A DNA stretch of 7,853 bases from Bacillota bacterium (lineage in GTDB: Bacteria > Bacillota > Bacilli > Alicyclobacillales > SLC66). Numbering within the stretch: the first letter of the stretch is position 1; each line of letters starts with the position of its first letter. Shown one piece after another: positions 1 to 5,595 of the stretch. The DNA lies in NCBI GenBank assembly GCA_021846145.1, contig JAJZCJ010000146.1, positions 1 through 7,853 of the forward strand, written 5' to 3'. The notes under the pieces were generated by a model. The model was not told where the DNA came from and searched no databases. It worked only from the letters and a program-made list of their open reading frames with translations. A program made the translations under genes and the position numbers.

Positions 1-296
1 TTATTCAATGCATCTTGAGCAGCCTGAATATAAGAATGGTACATGGTATTGCGATGATTCTCATACACAAAATAAGTGATCATGCCGACAATAATGAGGA
101 TAATGACCGTAAAAACCCACCAAAACCGCTTAAGCACGACAACGACTCGATGTGCCTGTTCAGGTGGCGGAGATTCAAGTGGCTCTTGCTCAGGTGGTGG
201 TTCACTTACCATTTCAGTATTCTTAGTCATACTATTTTCGGACGCGCCCCCCTCACCCACGTCGCCCTGTGGTAAATCATTCTTTGCCTCATCCAT
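1..296 (-). CDS. N-terminal part of a single-pass membrane protein, unknown function (partial)
   Basis: Reading leftwards from the ATG at 296-294, the frame stays open for 98 codons to the window edge, so the C-terminal part is missing. Residues 1-50 are hydrophilic, acidic and proline-rich, with two PPPEQ repeats (about 33-37 and 43-47). Residues about 52-77 form one strongly hydrophobic segment preceded by basic residues (HR, LKR), then YENHR and the start of a further domain. The expected topology is a cytoplasmic acidic tail, one membrane helix and an extracytoplasmic domain. A G-rich stretch (GGGGGGAAG) lies just upstream of the ATG and can serve as the ribosome binding site. I do not recognise the family. 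The frame and membrane segment are clear; function is unknown. The two plus-strand ORFs overlapping it look like shadows. Confidence 0.7.
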   Translation of the reverse strand, partial: MDEAKNDLPQGDVGEGGASENSMTKNTEMVSEPPPEQEPLESPPPEQAHRVVVVLKRFWWVFTVIILIIVGMITYFVYENHRNTMYHSYIQAAQDALN

Positions 297-341
297 CTGC
301 TTCCCCCCCAAAAAGCTCGCTAGTCTAATACTATGCAAATC

Positions 342-538
342 TTAAACCACGGAATCATGTTCTACGTAAGCGAGCAGTTTTTCATTAAAGCTAGGTGATA
401 CTTCAATCATGGCAGCGCCTAAGTGGATGGTGAGGCTTCAGTTGGTGAACGGCACACCACGCGACAGCGCCTTGGCCACTGGCAGGAGAAACCTGGACAA
501 CGTGCCTCCCATTGTTCCCGCAGTTCTTGATTGGTCAT
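342..538 (-). pseudogene. Decayed IS66-family TnpA (accessory transposition protein) relic
   Basis: The minus strand carries pieces of an IS66-type TnpA protein in three frames. From the ATG at 538-536 one reads MTNQELREQWEAR. After a frame change near 500 a second frame (about 480-427) reads SGQGAVAWCAVHQLKPHH, the hallmark segment of the IS66 TnpA N-terminal helical region. A third frame (437-342) reads SLTIHLGAAMIEVSP and then FNEKLLAYV, matching the usual C-terminal 'GxxxIEVxxxFxxxLLxxV' region, and ends at a TAA (344-342). The central, mostly basic part of the normal protein of about 100-130 residues is missing, so this is an internally deleted and frameshifted remnant. No tnpB, tnpC or convincing terminal inverted repeats are visible. 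The family assignment rests on remembered motifs. Confidence 0.6.
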
Positions 539-868
539 TGCTACATGCCTTCTCGTTGACAATTGAGGAGAATTATCTCAGGCGGGCGAACAAGTAGCTA
601 GGTGTGGTAGATTTGACGTTTACGACGATGTAGTATATAGAAAATTCTTTGAACCACTTGATTCCGGTCATATTCACCAATCAATATGAGAACCGTGAAT
701 CATATTACACGACACCTGACTTTTCCCGTGCAGCAAGTAGTATTCTAAATTCCTGAGCGACAGCATTCATTGATAACATTTCTGATGGTCTTGCAAGGAG
801 ATTTAGCATCGATAAAATCAGAATCATATTGTACGATCATCGTCTATCTGGGAATAGATAATAAAAAA

Positions 869-897
869 AGTATAATAAATAACTTTTATACTATAAT
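869..897 (+). promoter_or_regulatory. Possible regulator promoter: AT-rich dyad with two TATAAT boxes
   Basis: Two exact TATAAT hexamers occur at 871-876 and 892-897 on the plus strand. They overlap an inverted repeat AGTATAA (869-875) / TTATACT (886-892). No good TTGACA-like -35 box lies at the proper distance from either (CTGGGA at 848-853 matches only three positions), and the whole block is AT-rich, so chance matches are likely. It is the best candidate for a sigma-A promoter of the downstream regulator. Confidence 0.25.
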
Positions 898-977
898 ATA
901 TTATTTATTTGTAATTATTGTAACAGATGTTATTTTCAAAACCTATTGAACATTTCGAATAGGAGAAGGTAGGAGGT

Positions 978-1040
978 GTGTCGAATCCTATAAATATAAA
1001 GAGATCAGCGAGTGAACTCATTACATTGGCGGCTATGTAA
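978..1040 (+). CDS. Possible 20-codon leader ORF ahead of the regulator
   Basis: A GTG at 978 opens a 20-codon frame (MSNPINIKRSASELITLAAM) ending at TAA 1038-1040. It follows a strongly purine-rich segment AGGAGAAGGTAGGAGG (961-976), which contains two Shine-Dalgarno-like cores; the first is at a workable distance and the second is too close. A hairpin (1059-1084) and then the regulator start follow, which resembles a leader-peptide layout. There is no sequence family to support it, and it could be a chance ORF. Confidence 0.2.
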   Translation: MSNPINIKRSASELITLAAM

Positions 1041-1058
1041 CGAAACGAAAGTGTTAAA

Positions 1059-1084
1059 GGCCAACCCACAAACAGAGGTTGACC
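1059..1084 (+). promoter_or_regulatory. Hairpin just upstream of the sigma-54 regulator start
   Basis: GGCCAACC (1059-1066) can pair with GGTTGACC (1077-1084) with one C-A mismatch around a 10-base loop. No T-run follows, so it is not a standard terminator. It could be an operator dyad or an RNA element influencing translation of the regulator, whose start lies 10-40 bases downstream. Confidence 0.3.
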
Positions 1085-1121
1085 GCATTAAGTCATGGGG
1101 TTGATGTTATTGGGTGAAATT

Positions 1122-3017
1122 ATGATTGTCGCACCGTATGAGAAATTAGCGAAGATTGGGGATAAAATAGCTGATTATTGTGCCTATTCAGTTGACGTGG
1201 AAATATGGGACTCCGATCAATTAAAGAAGTCTGGCACGGTAGGACGTTGGCCGGAGACACGCATTTTTATCGCTCGGGGCGGTGTTGCACGCTACCTCAG
1301 GCAGTCAACTGGAAAACCAGTTATTGAAATTACCGTGACGGCTTTCGACGTATTGCGTGCAATCAGCGAGACGACACTACAAGGTTGTAGGCGCATCGCC
1401 ATTATCACACCATCCAACATCATTATTGAATCAGAACACTTTGTTCATCTGACAGATCTCATCCTCCGGTTTGAAACGTGTGACGATGTAGATCAGATTC
1501 CAGGCATGGTTCAGGCGATTCTAGAACAAGAAGAAATCGATGCGATCGTGGGTGACAAAGTGGCTATGCAAATGGCTGAAAAAGCAGGGATTCATGGCCA
1601 ATTATTGGAATCAGGAAAGGCTTCTTTACAGATTGCACTAGATACCGCCGTGAATGTATTAAATGCGCAAACCGATCAACAGATCAAATTGCAAGAGACG
1701 AAATTTATACTGAATGCTATCAAAGAGGCCGTGGTCACAACTGATCGTGAAGGTCACATCACCATGTTAAATACGGTCGCAAAAGACGTATTGGGTCTGC
1801 AGCAGACAAGTATAATTGGCCAAAAGCTCTCGGAACTTAACAACGATGGTGGGTCTCTAGAGCAAGCGATGTCGCGACAGATCGCGTCAGAGAATACGCT
1901 GACGATAGTCCAAGGAAAGCAGGTGGTGCTCAATCATCTCCCTATTGTCATTAATGGAACGTATCATGGCGCAGTAGATATATTTGAAGAGGTTCAGCAA
2001 ATTCAGAATAAAGAGCTTAAAATTCGGCAGAAGTTGCATGAACGCGGCTTTCTGGCAAAAAACACGTTCACAGATATCGTGACACAAAGCAAACCGATGC
2101 AAGACATGCTGACACTTGCCATGCGGTATGCTCGTTCAGATGGCACGATTCTCATCCATGGCGAAACGGGAACAGGTAAGGAACTGCTGGCACAAAGCAT
2201 TCACAATGCAAGCCGTCGCTCTGCCGGACCATTCGTTTCCGTAAATTGTGCAGCTATTGATGGTGACCTTCTGAACAGCGAACTGTTTGGGTATGAAGAC
2301 GGTGCGTTTACTGGTGCGACCCGTGGAGGGCGGGTAGGTTTATTTGAACTAGCGCATGGCGGAACGGTATTTTTGGATGAGGTGAGCGAAGCATCACTCG
2401 CTTTTCAAGCGAAATTGTTGCGCGTGATTCAGGAACGTGAGATTCGTCGAGTCGGCGGGACTCGCATAATTCCAGTAGATGTTCGTATCCTTTGTGCCAC
2501 AAACCGTGACCTGCTAAATCAAGTTCGGGACGGAAAATTTAGAGAAGACCTGCTTTACCGACTGAATGCACTAGAATTGCACTTGCTTCCGCTCACGCAC
2601 CGTCGGGAGGATATCATTCCGATCGCCATTGCTTGGCTGAACCATGAAATGATAAACGAAGGTAGGCTCCTCACATGGCGCAATGAACGGGTGTTTGATC
2701 CGTTAGTGACTCACGATTGGCGTGGGAATATTCGGGAACTTCGAAATTTCGTGCATCGCATGGTCATTAGTTGTCTGGACTCAGCGATCACGCAGGAATT
2801 TGTACAAGAACTCTTATATGGTGGAGCAGCAATCACGTCGATCAATTATCAAAGCAGGGAGAGAATCGAGATCCCATTGTCTACGAACTGGAACGAGATG
2901 GAATCCGCCTTGTGGGCTGGTCTTTTGAACCATTTCGGGGGCGATAAAGAGCAGCTATGTCAAGAGTACGGCATCAGCCGAACCACATTATGGAGAAAGC
3001 TAAACGTTACTTCTTGA
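1122..3017 (+). CDS. Sigma-54-dependent transcriptional activator, PrpR_N-PAS-AAA+-HTH type
   Basis: This is an enhancer-binding protein that hydrolyses ATP to open sigma-54 promoters. Counting 631 residues from the ATG at 1122: residues 1-186 resemble the PrpR_N ligand-sensing domain (opening MIVAPYEKLAK), and about 193-290 resemble a PAS domain (EAVVTTDREGHI). The AAA+ core follows, with Walker A GETGTGKE (347-354), the sigma-54-contacting GAFTGA loop (394-399), Walker B VFLDE with D419-E420, FREDLLYRL (about 473-481) and WRGNIREL (533-540). A Fis-like HTH closes the protein (about 593-627, ending ISRTTLWRKL). The ATG at 1122 is preferred because GGGTGA precedes it and PrpR_N domains begin with this segment; ATGs at 1095 and 1104 in the same frame are alternatives. 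All motor motifs look intact. Its likely target is the -24/-12 promoter directly downstream, with D-tartrate or a related dicarboxylate as inferred signal. Confidence 0.93.
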   Translation: MIVAPYEKLAKIGDKIADYCAYSVDVEIWDSDQLKKSGTVGRWPETRIFIARGGVARYLRQSTGKPVIEITVTAFDVLRAISETTLQGCRRIAIITPSNIIIESEHFVHLTDLILRFETCDDVDQIPGMVQAILEQEEIDAIVGDKVAMQMAEKAGIHGQLLESGKASLQIALDTAVNVLNAQTDQQIKLQETKFILNAIKEAVVTTDREGHITMLNTVAKDVLGLQQTSIIGQKLSELNNDGGSLEQAMSRQIASENTLTIVQGKQVVLNHLPIVINGTYHGAVDIFEEVQQIQNKELKIRQKLHERGFLAKNTFTDIVTQSKPMQDMLTLAMRYARSDGTILIHGETGTGKELLAQSIHNASRRSAGPFVSVNCAAIDGDLLNSELFGYEDGAFTGATRGGRVGLFELAHGGTVFLDEVSEASLAFQAKLLRVIQEREIRRVGGTRIIPVDVRILCATNRDLLNQVRDGKFREDLLYRLNALELHLLPLTHRREDIIPIAIAWLNHEMINEGRLLTWRNERVFDPLVTHDWRGNIRELRNFVHRMVISCLDSAITQEFVQELLYGGAAITSINYQSRERIEIPLSTNWNEMESALWAGLLNHFGGDKEQLCQEYGISRTTLWRKLNVTS

Positions 3018-3043
3018 TTTAGCCCATCACAAGTGAGCGGATG

Positions 3044-3066
3044 AGGCTGACTTACCGCGTCAGCCT
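3044..3066 (+). terminator. Hairpin after the regulator gene, possible terminator
   Basis: AGGCTGAC (3044-3051) and GTCAGCCT (3059-3066) form a perfect 8-bp stem around a 7-base loop, 27 bases after the regulator stop codon. No T-run follows (AGATTGTATG), so it is a weak or non-canonical terminator, or a 3' stabilising structure. Confidence 0.5.
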
Positions 3067-3117
3067 AGATTGTATGCAACAAACATAGTTCAATATATAA
3101 AGATGTATCATTCCAAA

Positions 3118-3149
3118 TGTGTTACGATATTTTTCATTTTTGAAACACA
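3118..3149 (+). promoter_or_regulatory. Candidate upstream activator site (UAS) for the sigma-54 regulator
   Basis: TGTGTTAC (3118-3125) and GAAACACA (3142-3149) form an inverted pair of TGTGTTWC half-sites, about 100-125 bp upstream of the -24/-12 promoter. That is a usual distance for enhancer sites of sigma-54 activators with a Fis-type HTH. A third related half-site, ATAACACACA, is at 3204-3213. The half-site spacing is rather wide and the sequence around it is AT-rich, so this is a candidate only. Confidence 0.35.
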
Positions 3150-3188
3150 CTTTATCCTCTCCGAAACCTGAAGAACAATATATTCCCC

Positions 3189-3202
3189 TGATAACGCGTT
3201 CA
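3189..3202 (+). promoter_or_regulatory. Weak cre-like (CcpA) site upstream of tarD
   Basis: TGATAACGCGTTCA agrees with the cre consensus TGWAANCGNTNWCA at 12 of 14 positions and contains the perfect palindrome AACGCGTT. It lies about 45 bp upstream of the sigma-54 promoter, between that promoter and the candidate UAS, where a bound repressor could block looping. The two mismatches make this tentative. Confidence 0.25.
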
Positions 3203-3244
3203 TATAACACACATCATCATTGAATCTATTGGAATAACAAACGG

Positions 3245-3260
3245 TGGCAAGGAACTTGCT
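3245..3260 (+). promoter_or_regulatory. Sigma-54 (SigL/RpoN) -24/-12 promoter of the tarD operon
   Basis: TGGCAAGGAACTTGCT matches the sigma-54 consensus TGGCACG-N4-TTGCW at all positions but one, with the invariant GG (3246-3247) and GC (3258-3259) at the correct spacing. Transcription should begin about 12 bases after the GC, near 3271. It lies directly downstream of a gene for a sigma-54 activator, which makes a chance match unlikely. Confidence 0.9.
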
Positions 3261-3287
3261 TTACTTGTAGTGTGCCCAACAAACAAC

Positions 3288-3296
3288 AAGAGGTGA
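3288..3296 (+). promoter_or_regulatory. Ribosome binding site deciding the tarD start
   Basis: AAGAGGTGA lies 5 bases before the ATG at 3302. The predicted sigma-54 transcript begins near 3271, so an in-frame GTG at 3272 would be at the extreme 5' end without any ribosome binding site. The ATG at 3302 is therefore the start. Confidence 0.85.
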
Positions 3297-3301
3297 CTAC
3301 A

Positions 3302-4468
3302 ATGAAAATTATTAACGTGAACGAGATGGCGGTGCCCATCAAGTCGAATATTCGCAACGCCTACATCGACTTCAGTAAAATGACGACCTCGGTCGTCGCA
3401 ATCGTAACAGATGTCGTACGCGATGGAAAACGTGTGGTAGGGTACGGATTTAACTCTAACGGTCGGTATGCACCAAGTGGACTGCTGCGTGATCGATTCA
3501 TTCCGCGACTATTGGAAGCCGACCCCACGGCGCTGTTGAATGATGAACAGACCAACCTTGATCCACACCGTATCTGGGACATCTTGATGACGGGTGAAAA
3601 ACCCGGGGGACATGGTGAACGTTCAGTTGCTGTCGGTGTCATTGACATGGCTGTGTGGGATGCAGTGGCCAAAATCGAAGGCAAGCCATTATATCGTTTG
3701 TTGGCCGATCGTTACCGAGGTGGCGTCGCAGACGATAAGGTGTTCGTGTATGCCGCTGGGGGATACTATCAGCCTGGTAAAAATTCGAAGGCGCTGCAGG
3801 ATGAGATGAAGCGCTATCTCGACCTCGGCTATACGGTCGTCAAAATCAAGATTGGGGGAGATTCACTAGAGGAGGATATTCGGAGAATTGAAACGGTACT
3901 CGAACTTTTGCCAAGTGGTGAGCATCTGGCTGTTGACGCCAACGGCAGATTCGACCTAAAGACCGCGATCGAATATGCAAATCGAATTCAGCCCTACAAT
4001 CTGTTTTGGTACGAAGAAGCTGGCGATCCTCTTGATTTCGAACTCCAAGCGGAACTCGGGAAACATTACACTCATTCCATGGCCACCGGTGAAAACCTAT
4101 TTTCAATGCAGGACGTGCGGAATCTGATTCGCTATAGCGGGATGGATCCTGAGCGAGACTATCTTCAATTTGACTGCGCACTCAGCTACGGATTAGTAGA
4201 GTACATGCGGTCGCTTGACATGCTTAAGTCATATGGATGGTCACCAAGACGCTGCATTCCGCATGGAGGCCACCAAATGTCATTGAATATTGCTGCCGGT
4301 CTAGGATTAGGCGGAAACGAGTCATATCCAGGGGTGTTTGAACCATTTGGTGGTTTTGCAGATAAACATCAAGTGGTGGACGGTTATATCGGACTTCCTG
4401 ATATACCTGGTATTGGTTTTGAGGCTAAATCAAACCTTTACGACCTATTGCGGACTGTCGCTGAATAA
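3302..4468 (+). CDS. tarD: D(-)-tartrate dehydratase (enolase superfamily)
   Basis: The predicted reaction is dehydration of D(-)-tartrate to enol-oxaloacetate, which becomes oxaloacetate (EC 4.2.1.81), in the cytoplasm with Mg2+. The 388-residue protein aligns by eye almost end to end with the Bradyrhizobium enzyme as I recall it, including RNAYIDF, TDVVR, GYGFNSNGRY, EKPGGHGERSVAVG and CIPHGGHQMSLNIAAGLGLG. Its N-terminal capping domain covers about 1-130 and the barrel the rest. Visible active-site residues are the KIK motif with K181 and catalytic K183, metal ligands D212 (VDAN), E238 (WYEE) and E264 (TGEN), and catalytic H321 (PHGGH). Each is offset by one from the published K184, D213, E239, E265 and H322. 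It is the first gene behind the sigma-54 promoter and is followed by a hairpin and cre site before the permease gene. The close match across the substrate-specific region makes another acid-sugar dehydratase unlikely. Confidence 0.93.
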   Translation: MKIINVNEMAVPIKSNIRNAYIDFSKMTTSVVAIVTDVVRDGKRVVGYGFNSNGRYAPSGLLRDRFIPRLLEADPTALLNDEQTNLDPHRIWDILMTGEKPGGHGERSVAVGVIDMAVWDAVAKIEGKPLYRLLADRYRGGVADDKVFVYAAGGYYQPGKNSKALQDEMKRYLDLGYTVVKIKIGGDSLEEDIRRIETVLELLPSGEHLAVDANGRFDLKTAIEYANRIQPYNLFWYEEAGDPLDFELQAELGKHYTHSMATGENLFSMQDVRNLIRYSGMDPERDYLQFDCALSYGLVEYMRSLDMLKSYGWSPRRCIPHGGHQMSLNIAAGLGLGGNESYPGVFEPFGGFADKHQVVDGYIGLPDIPGIGFEAKSNLYDLLRTVAE

Positions 4469-4487
4469 AGTGATTTTCAATAAATAT

Positions 4488-4509
4488 CGCCGCAATGATG
4501 CGGCGTTTT
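4488..4509 (+). terminator. Intercistronic terminator-like hairpin between tarD and the permease
   Basis: CGCCGCA (4488-4494) pairs perfectly with TGCGGCG (4499-4505) around a 4-base loop and is followed by TTTT. The GC-rich 7-bp stem with a short T-run fits an intrinsic terminator or a 3' end stabiliser. Because two functionally linked genes follow on the same strand, partial termination or RNA processing, giving more dehydratase than permease mRNA, is the likely effect. Confidence 0.7.
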
Positions 4510-4518
4510 CACAAACCA

Positions 4519-4532
4519 TGTAAACGGTTTCG
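4519..4532 (+). promoter_or_regulatory. cre operator (CcpA carbon catabolite repression site)
   Basis: TGTAAACGGTTTCG matches the cre consensus TGWAANCGNTNWCA at 13 of 14 positions; only the last base differs. It lies 50 bp upstream of the permease start, right after the intercistronic hairpin. Bound CcpA could block elongation from the sigma-54 promoter or repress a local promoter. A weak candidate for the latter is TTGAGG (4534-4539) with CCTAAT (4557-4562) at 17-bp spacing. Confidence 0.6.
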
Positions 4533-4538
4533 TTTGAG

Positions 4539-4548
4539 GTTCATGAAC
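4539..4548. repeat. Palindrome upstream of the permease start
   Basis: GTTCATGAAC is a perfect 10-bp palindrome. It lies within a larger dyad AGGTTC (4537-4542) / GAACCT (4554-4559). Position and symmetry would suit an operator or a second small RNA hairpin before the permease ribosome binding site (AGGGAGGG, about 4569-4576). No binding protein can be named. Confidence 0.35.
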
Positions 4549-4582
4549 TTATCGAACCTAATTTTGCTAGGGAGGGTTTAGA

Positions 4583-5572
4583 ATGAACATTGTCAAGGGA
4601 ATGAAAAAAATTCCAGGAGGAATGATGATTGTTCCGCTAATCATCGCTGCACTCATCAACACTTTTTTTCCTGGAGCATTGAAAATCGGCTCCTTCACTT
4701 CTGCCATATTTTCAGGACAGGGTCTGGGCGCAATGATCGGCCTTCAACTATTTTTTGTAGGAACACGGTTGAAATTACGTCAGGCTCCAGAAGCCTTAAA
4801 GCGCGGCGGTGTATTGTTGATTACAAAGTATGTAGCAGGTGCATTGCTTGGCCTACTGATTGCAAAACTGTTCGGACTCAACGGGATACTCGGGATATCT
4901 GTACTCGCCATTATTTCTACGGTCACCGGTGCCAACGGAGCGCTATACCTCTCCTTGATGGGGGAATATGGTGACACTGCGGACTCAGCAGCTATGTCTC
5001 TACTCAATATTCACGATGGGCCATTTCTCACGATGCTTACCCTAGGTGTTACCGGACTTGCGCATATCCCATTGATCGACCTTCTCGCAGCTGTCATTCC
5101 ATTGATCATTGGTGCTATTCTCGGAAATTTGGACGATGACTTTGCTAAGTTGTTCAGTCCTGGTCTTGCCATTATCATTCCATTCATTGGATTCACAATT
5201 GGTGCAGGTATCGATCTGGGCAACGTCATCACCGCAGGATTTAGTGGTATTCTGCTTGGTATCGTCGTAATGGTCATCGGCGGTGGCCTCACTTTTCTTG
5301 TGGATCGGTTCGTCCTTCGTCGTCCCGGTTACGCAGGAGCAGCCCTATCCAGTTCTTCAGGGAATTCAATAGCAAATCCGGCCATAGTTGCAGCTATTGA
5401 CGTATCATATAAACCCTTTGTCCAGTCAGCCACTGTAGAAATTGCTTCAGCTGTCGTCCTCACCGCCATATTGGTTCCATTCATCACCGCATTTGTGGCC
5501 AAAAGGTACGGGAGTGGGGAACGCGAACCCCTGTTGCCGGTGTTGAACGCAGTGGAAGAAATCAGTCATTAA
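4583..5572 (+). CDS. KdgT-family permease, probable tartrate uptake transporter
   Basis: This is a polytopic inner-membrane protein of 329 residues, with about ten hydrophobic segments and a short hydrophilic C-terminal tail (about 308-329). It carries the marks of the 2-keto-3-deoxygluconate permease family: IPGGMMIVPL (10-19), ANGALY (117-122), DGPFLTM (145-151), LGNLDDD (180-186), IDL (210-212) and SSSSGNSIANP (256-266). Family members are proton-coupled carboxylate importers, and the length is normal. The ATG follows a good AGGGAGGG site. No kdgK, eda or uronate gene is visible nearby; it sits between tarD and an FAH-fold enzyme. I therefore infer that it imports D-tartrate or a similar hydroxy-dicarboxylate rather than KDG. 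The family is sure, the substrate is not. Confidence 0.88.
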   Translation: MNIVKGMKKIPGGMMIVPLIIAALINTFFPGALKIGSFTSAIFSGQGLGAMIGLQLFFVGTRLKLRQAPEALKRGGVLLITKYVAGALLGLLIAKLFGLNGILGISVLAIISTVTGANGALYLSLMGEYGDTADSAAMSLLNIHDGPFLTMLTLGVTGLAHIPLIDLLAAVIPLIIGAILGNLDDDFAKLFSPGLAIIIPFIGFTIGAGIDLGNVITAGFSGILLGIVVMVIGGGLTFLVDRFVLRRPGYAGAALSSSSGNSIANPAIVAAIDVSYKPFVQSATVEIASAVVLTAILVPFITAFVAKRYGSGEREPLLPVLNAVEEISH

Positions 5573-5595
5573 ATATCAGAACAGGAGGTATCGAT

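Larger units (their letters stand above)
539..1121. other. Long non-coding stretch upstream of the regulator
   Basis: I find no convincing gene of normal size here on either strand. The left half (600-850) holds short repeats: an inverted repeat TCATATT/AATATGA (668-674, 683-689) and an imperfect direct repeat GAATCATATT..ACGA (697-712 and 821-836). From about 860 to 920 the DNA is very AT-rich with two TATAAT hexamers and small dyads. A purine-rich run with Shine-Dalgarno character (961-976) precedes a possible 20-codon ORF, and a hairpin (1059-1084) sits just ahead of the regulator. This region probably contains the regulator's promoter and leader, next to the IS66 relic. Confidence 0.6.

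Noticed and set aside
15..345. Two overlapping plus-strand ORFs (15-275 and 76-345)
   Set aside because: They are antisense to the minus-strand membrane-protein gene, whose acidic tail and transmembrane segment are far more protein-like; the low-complexity Ser/Gly/Thr-rich translations are typical shadows.
310..382. Inverted repeat AAAAAGCTCGC / GCGAGCAGTTTTT and GTAAGCG as IS66 terminal repeat
   Set aside because: The right arm lies inside the coding part of the TnpA relic (codons for LLAYV), so it is better explained as chance than as an IS end.
409..597. Plus-strand 62-codon ORF
   Set aside because: It runs antisense to the IS66 TnpA relic, has no recognisable domain and no ribosome binding site.
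3272..3301. GTG start ten codons upstream for tarD
   Set aside because: It falls at the predicted sigma-54 transcription start and has no ribosome binding site, whereas the ATG at 3302 has AAGAGGTGA at the right distance and matches the family's N-terminus.
3846..4181. Minus-strand 111-codon ORF within tarD
   Set aside because: It is antisense to conserved catalytic segments of tarD and shows no recognisable protein features.
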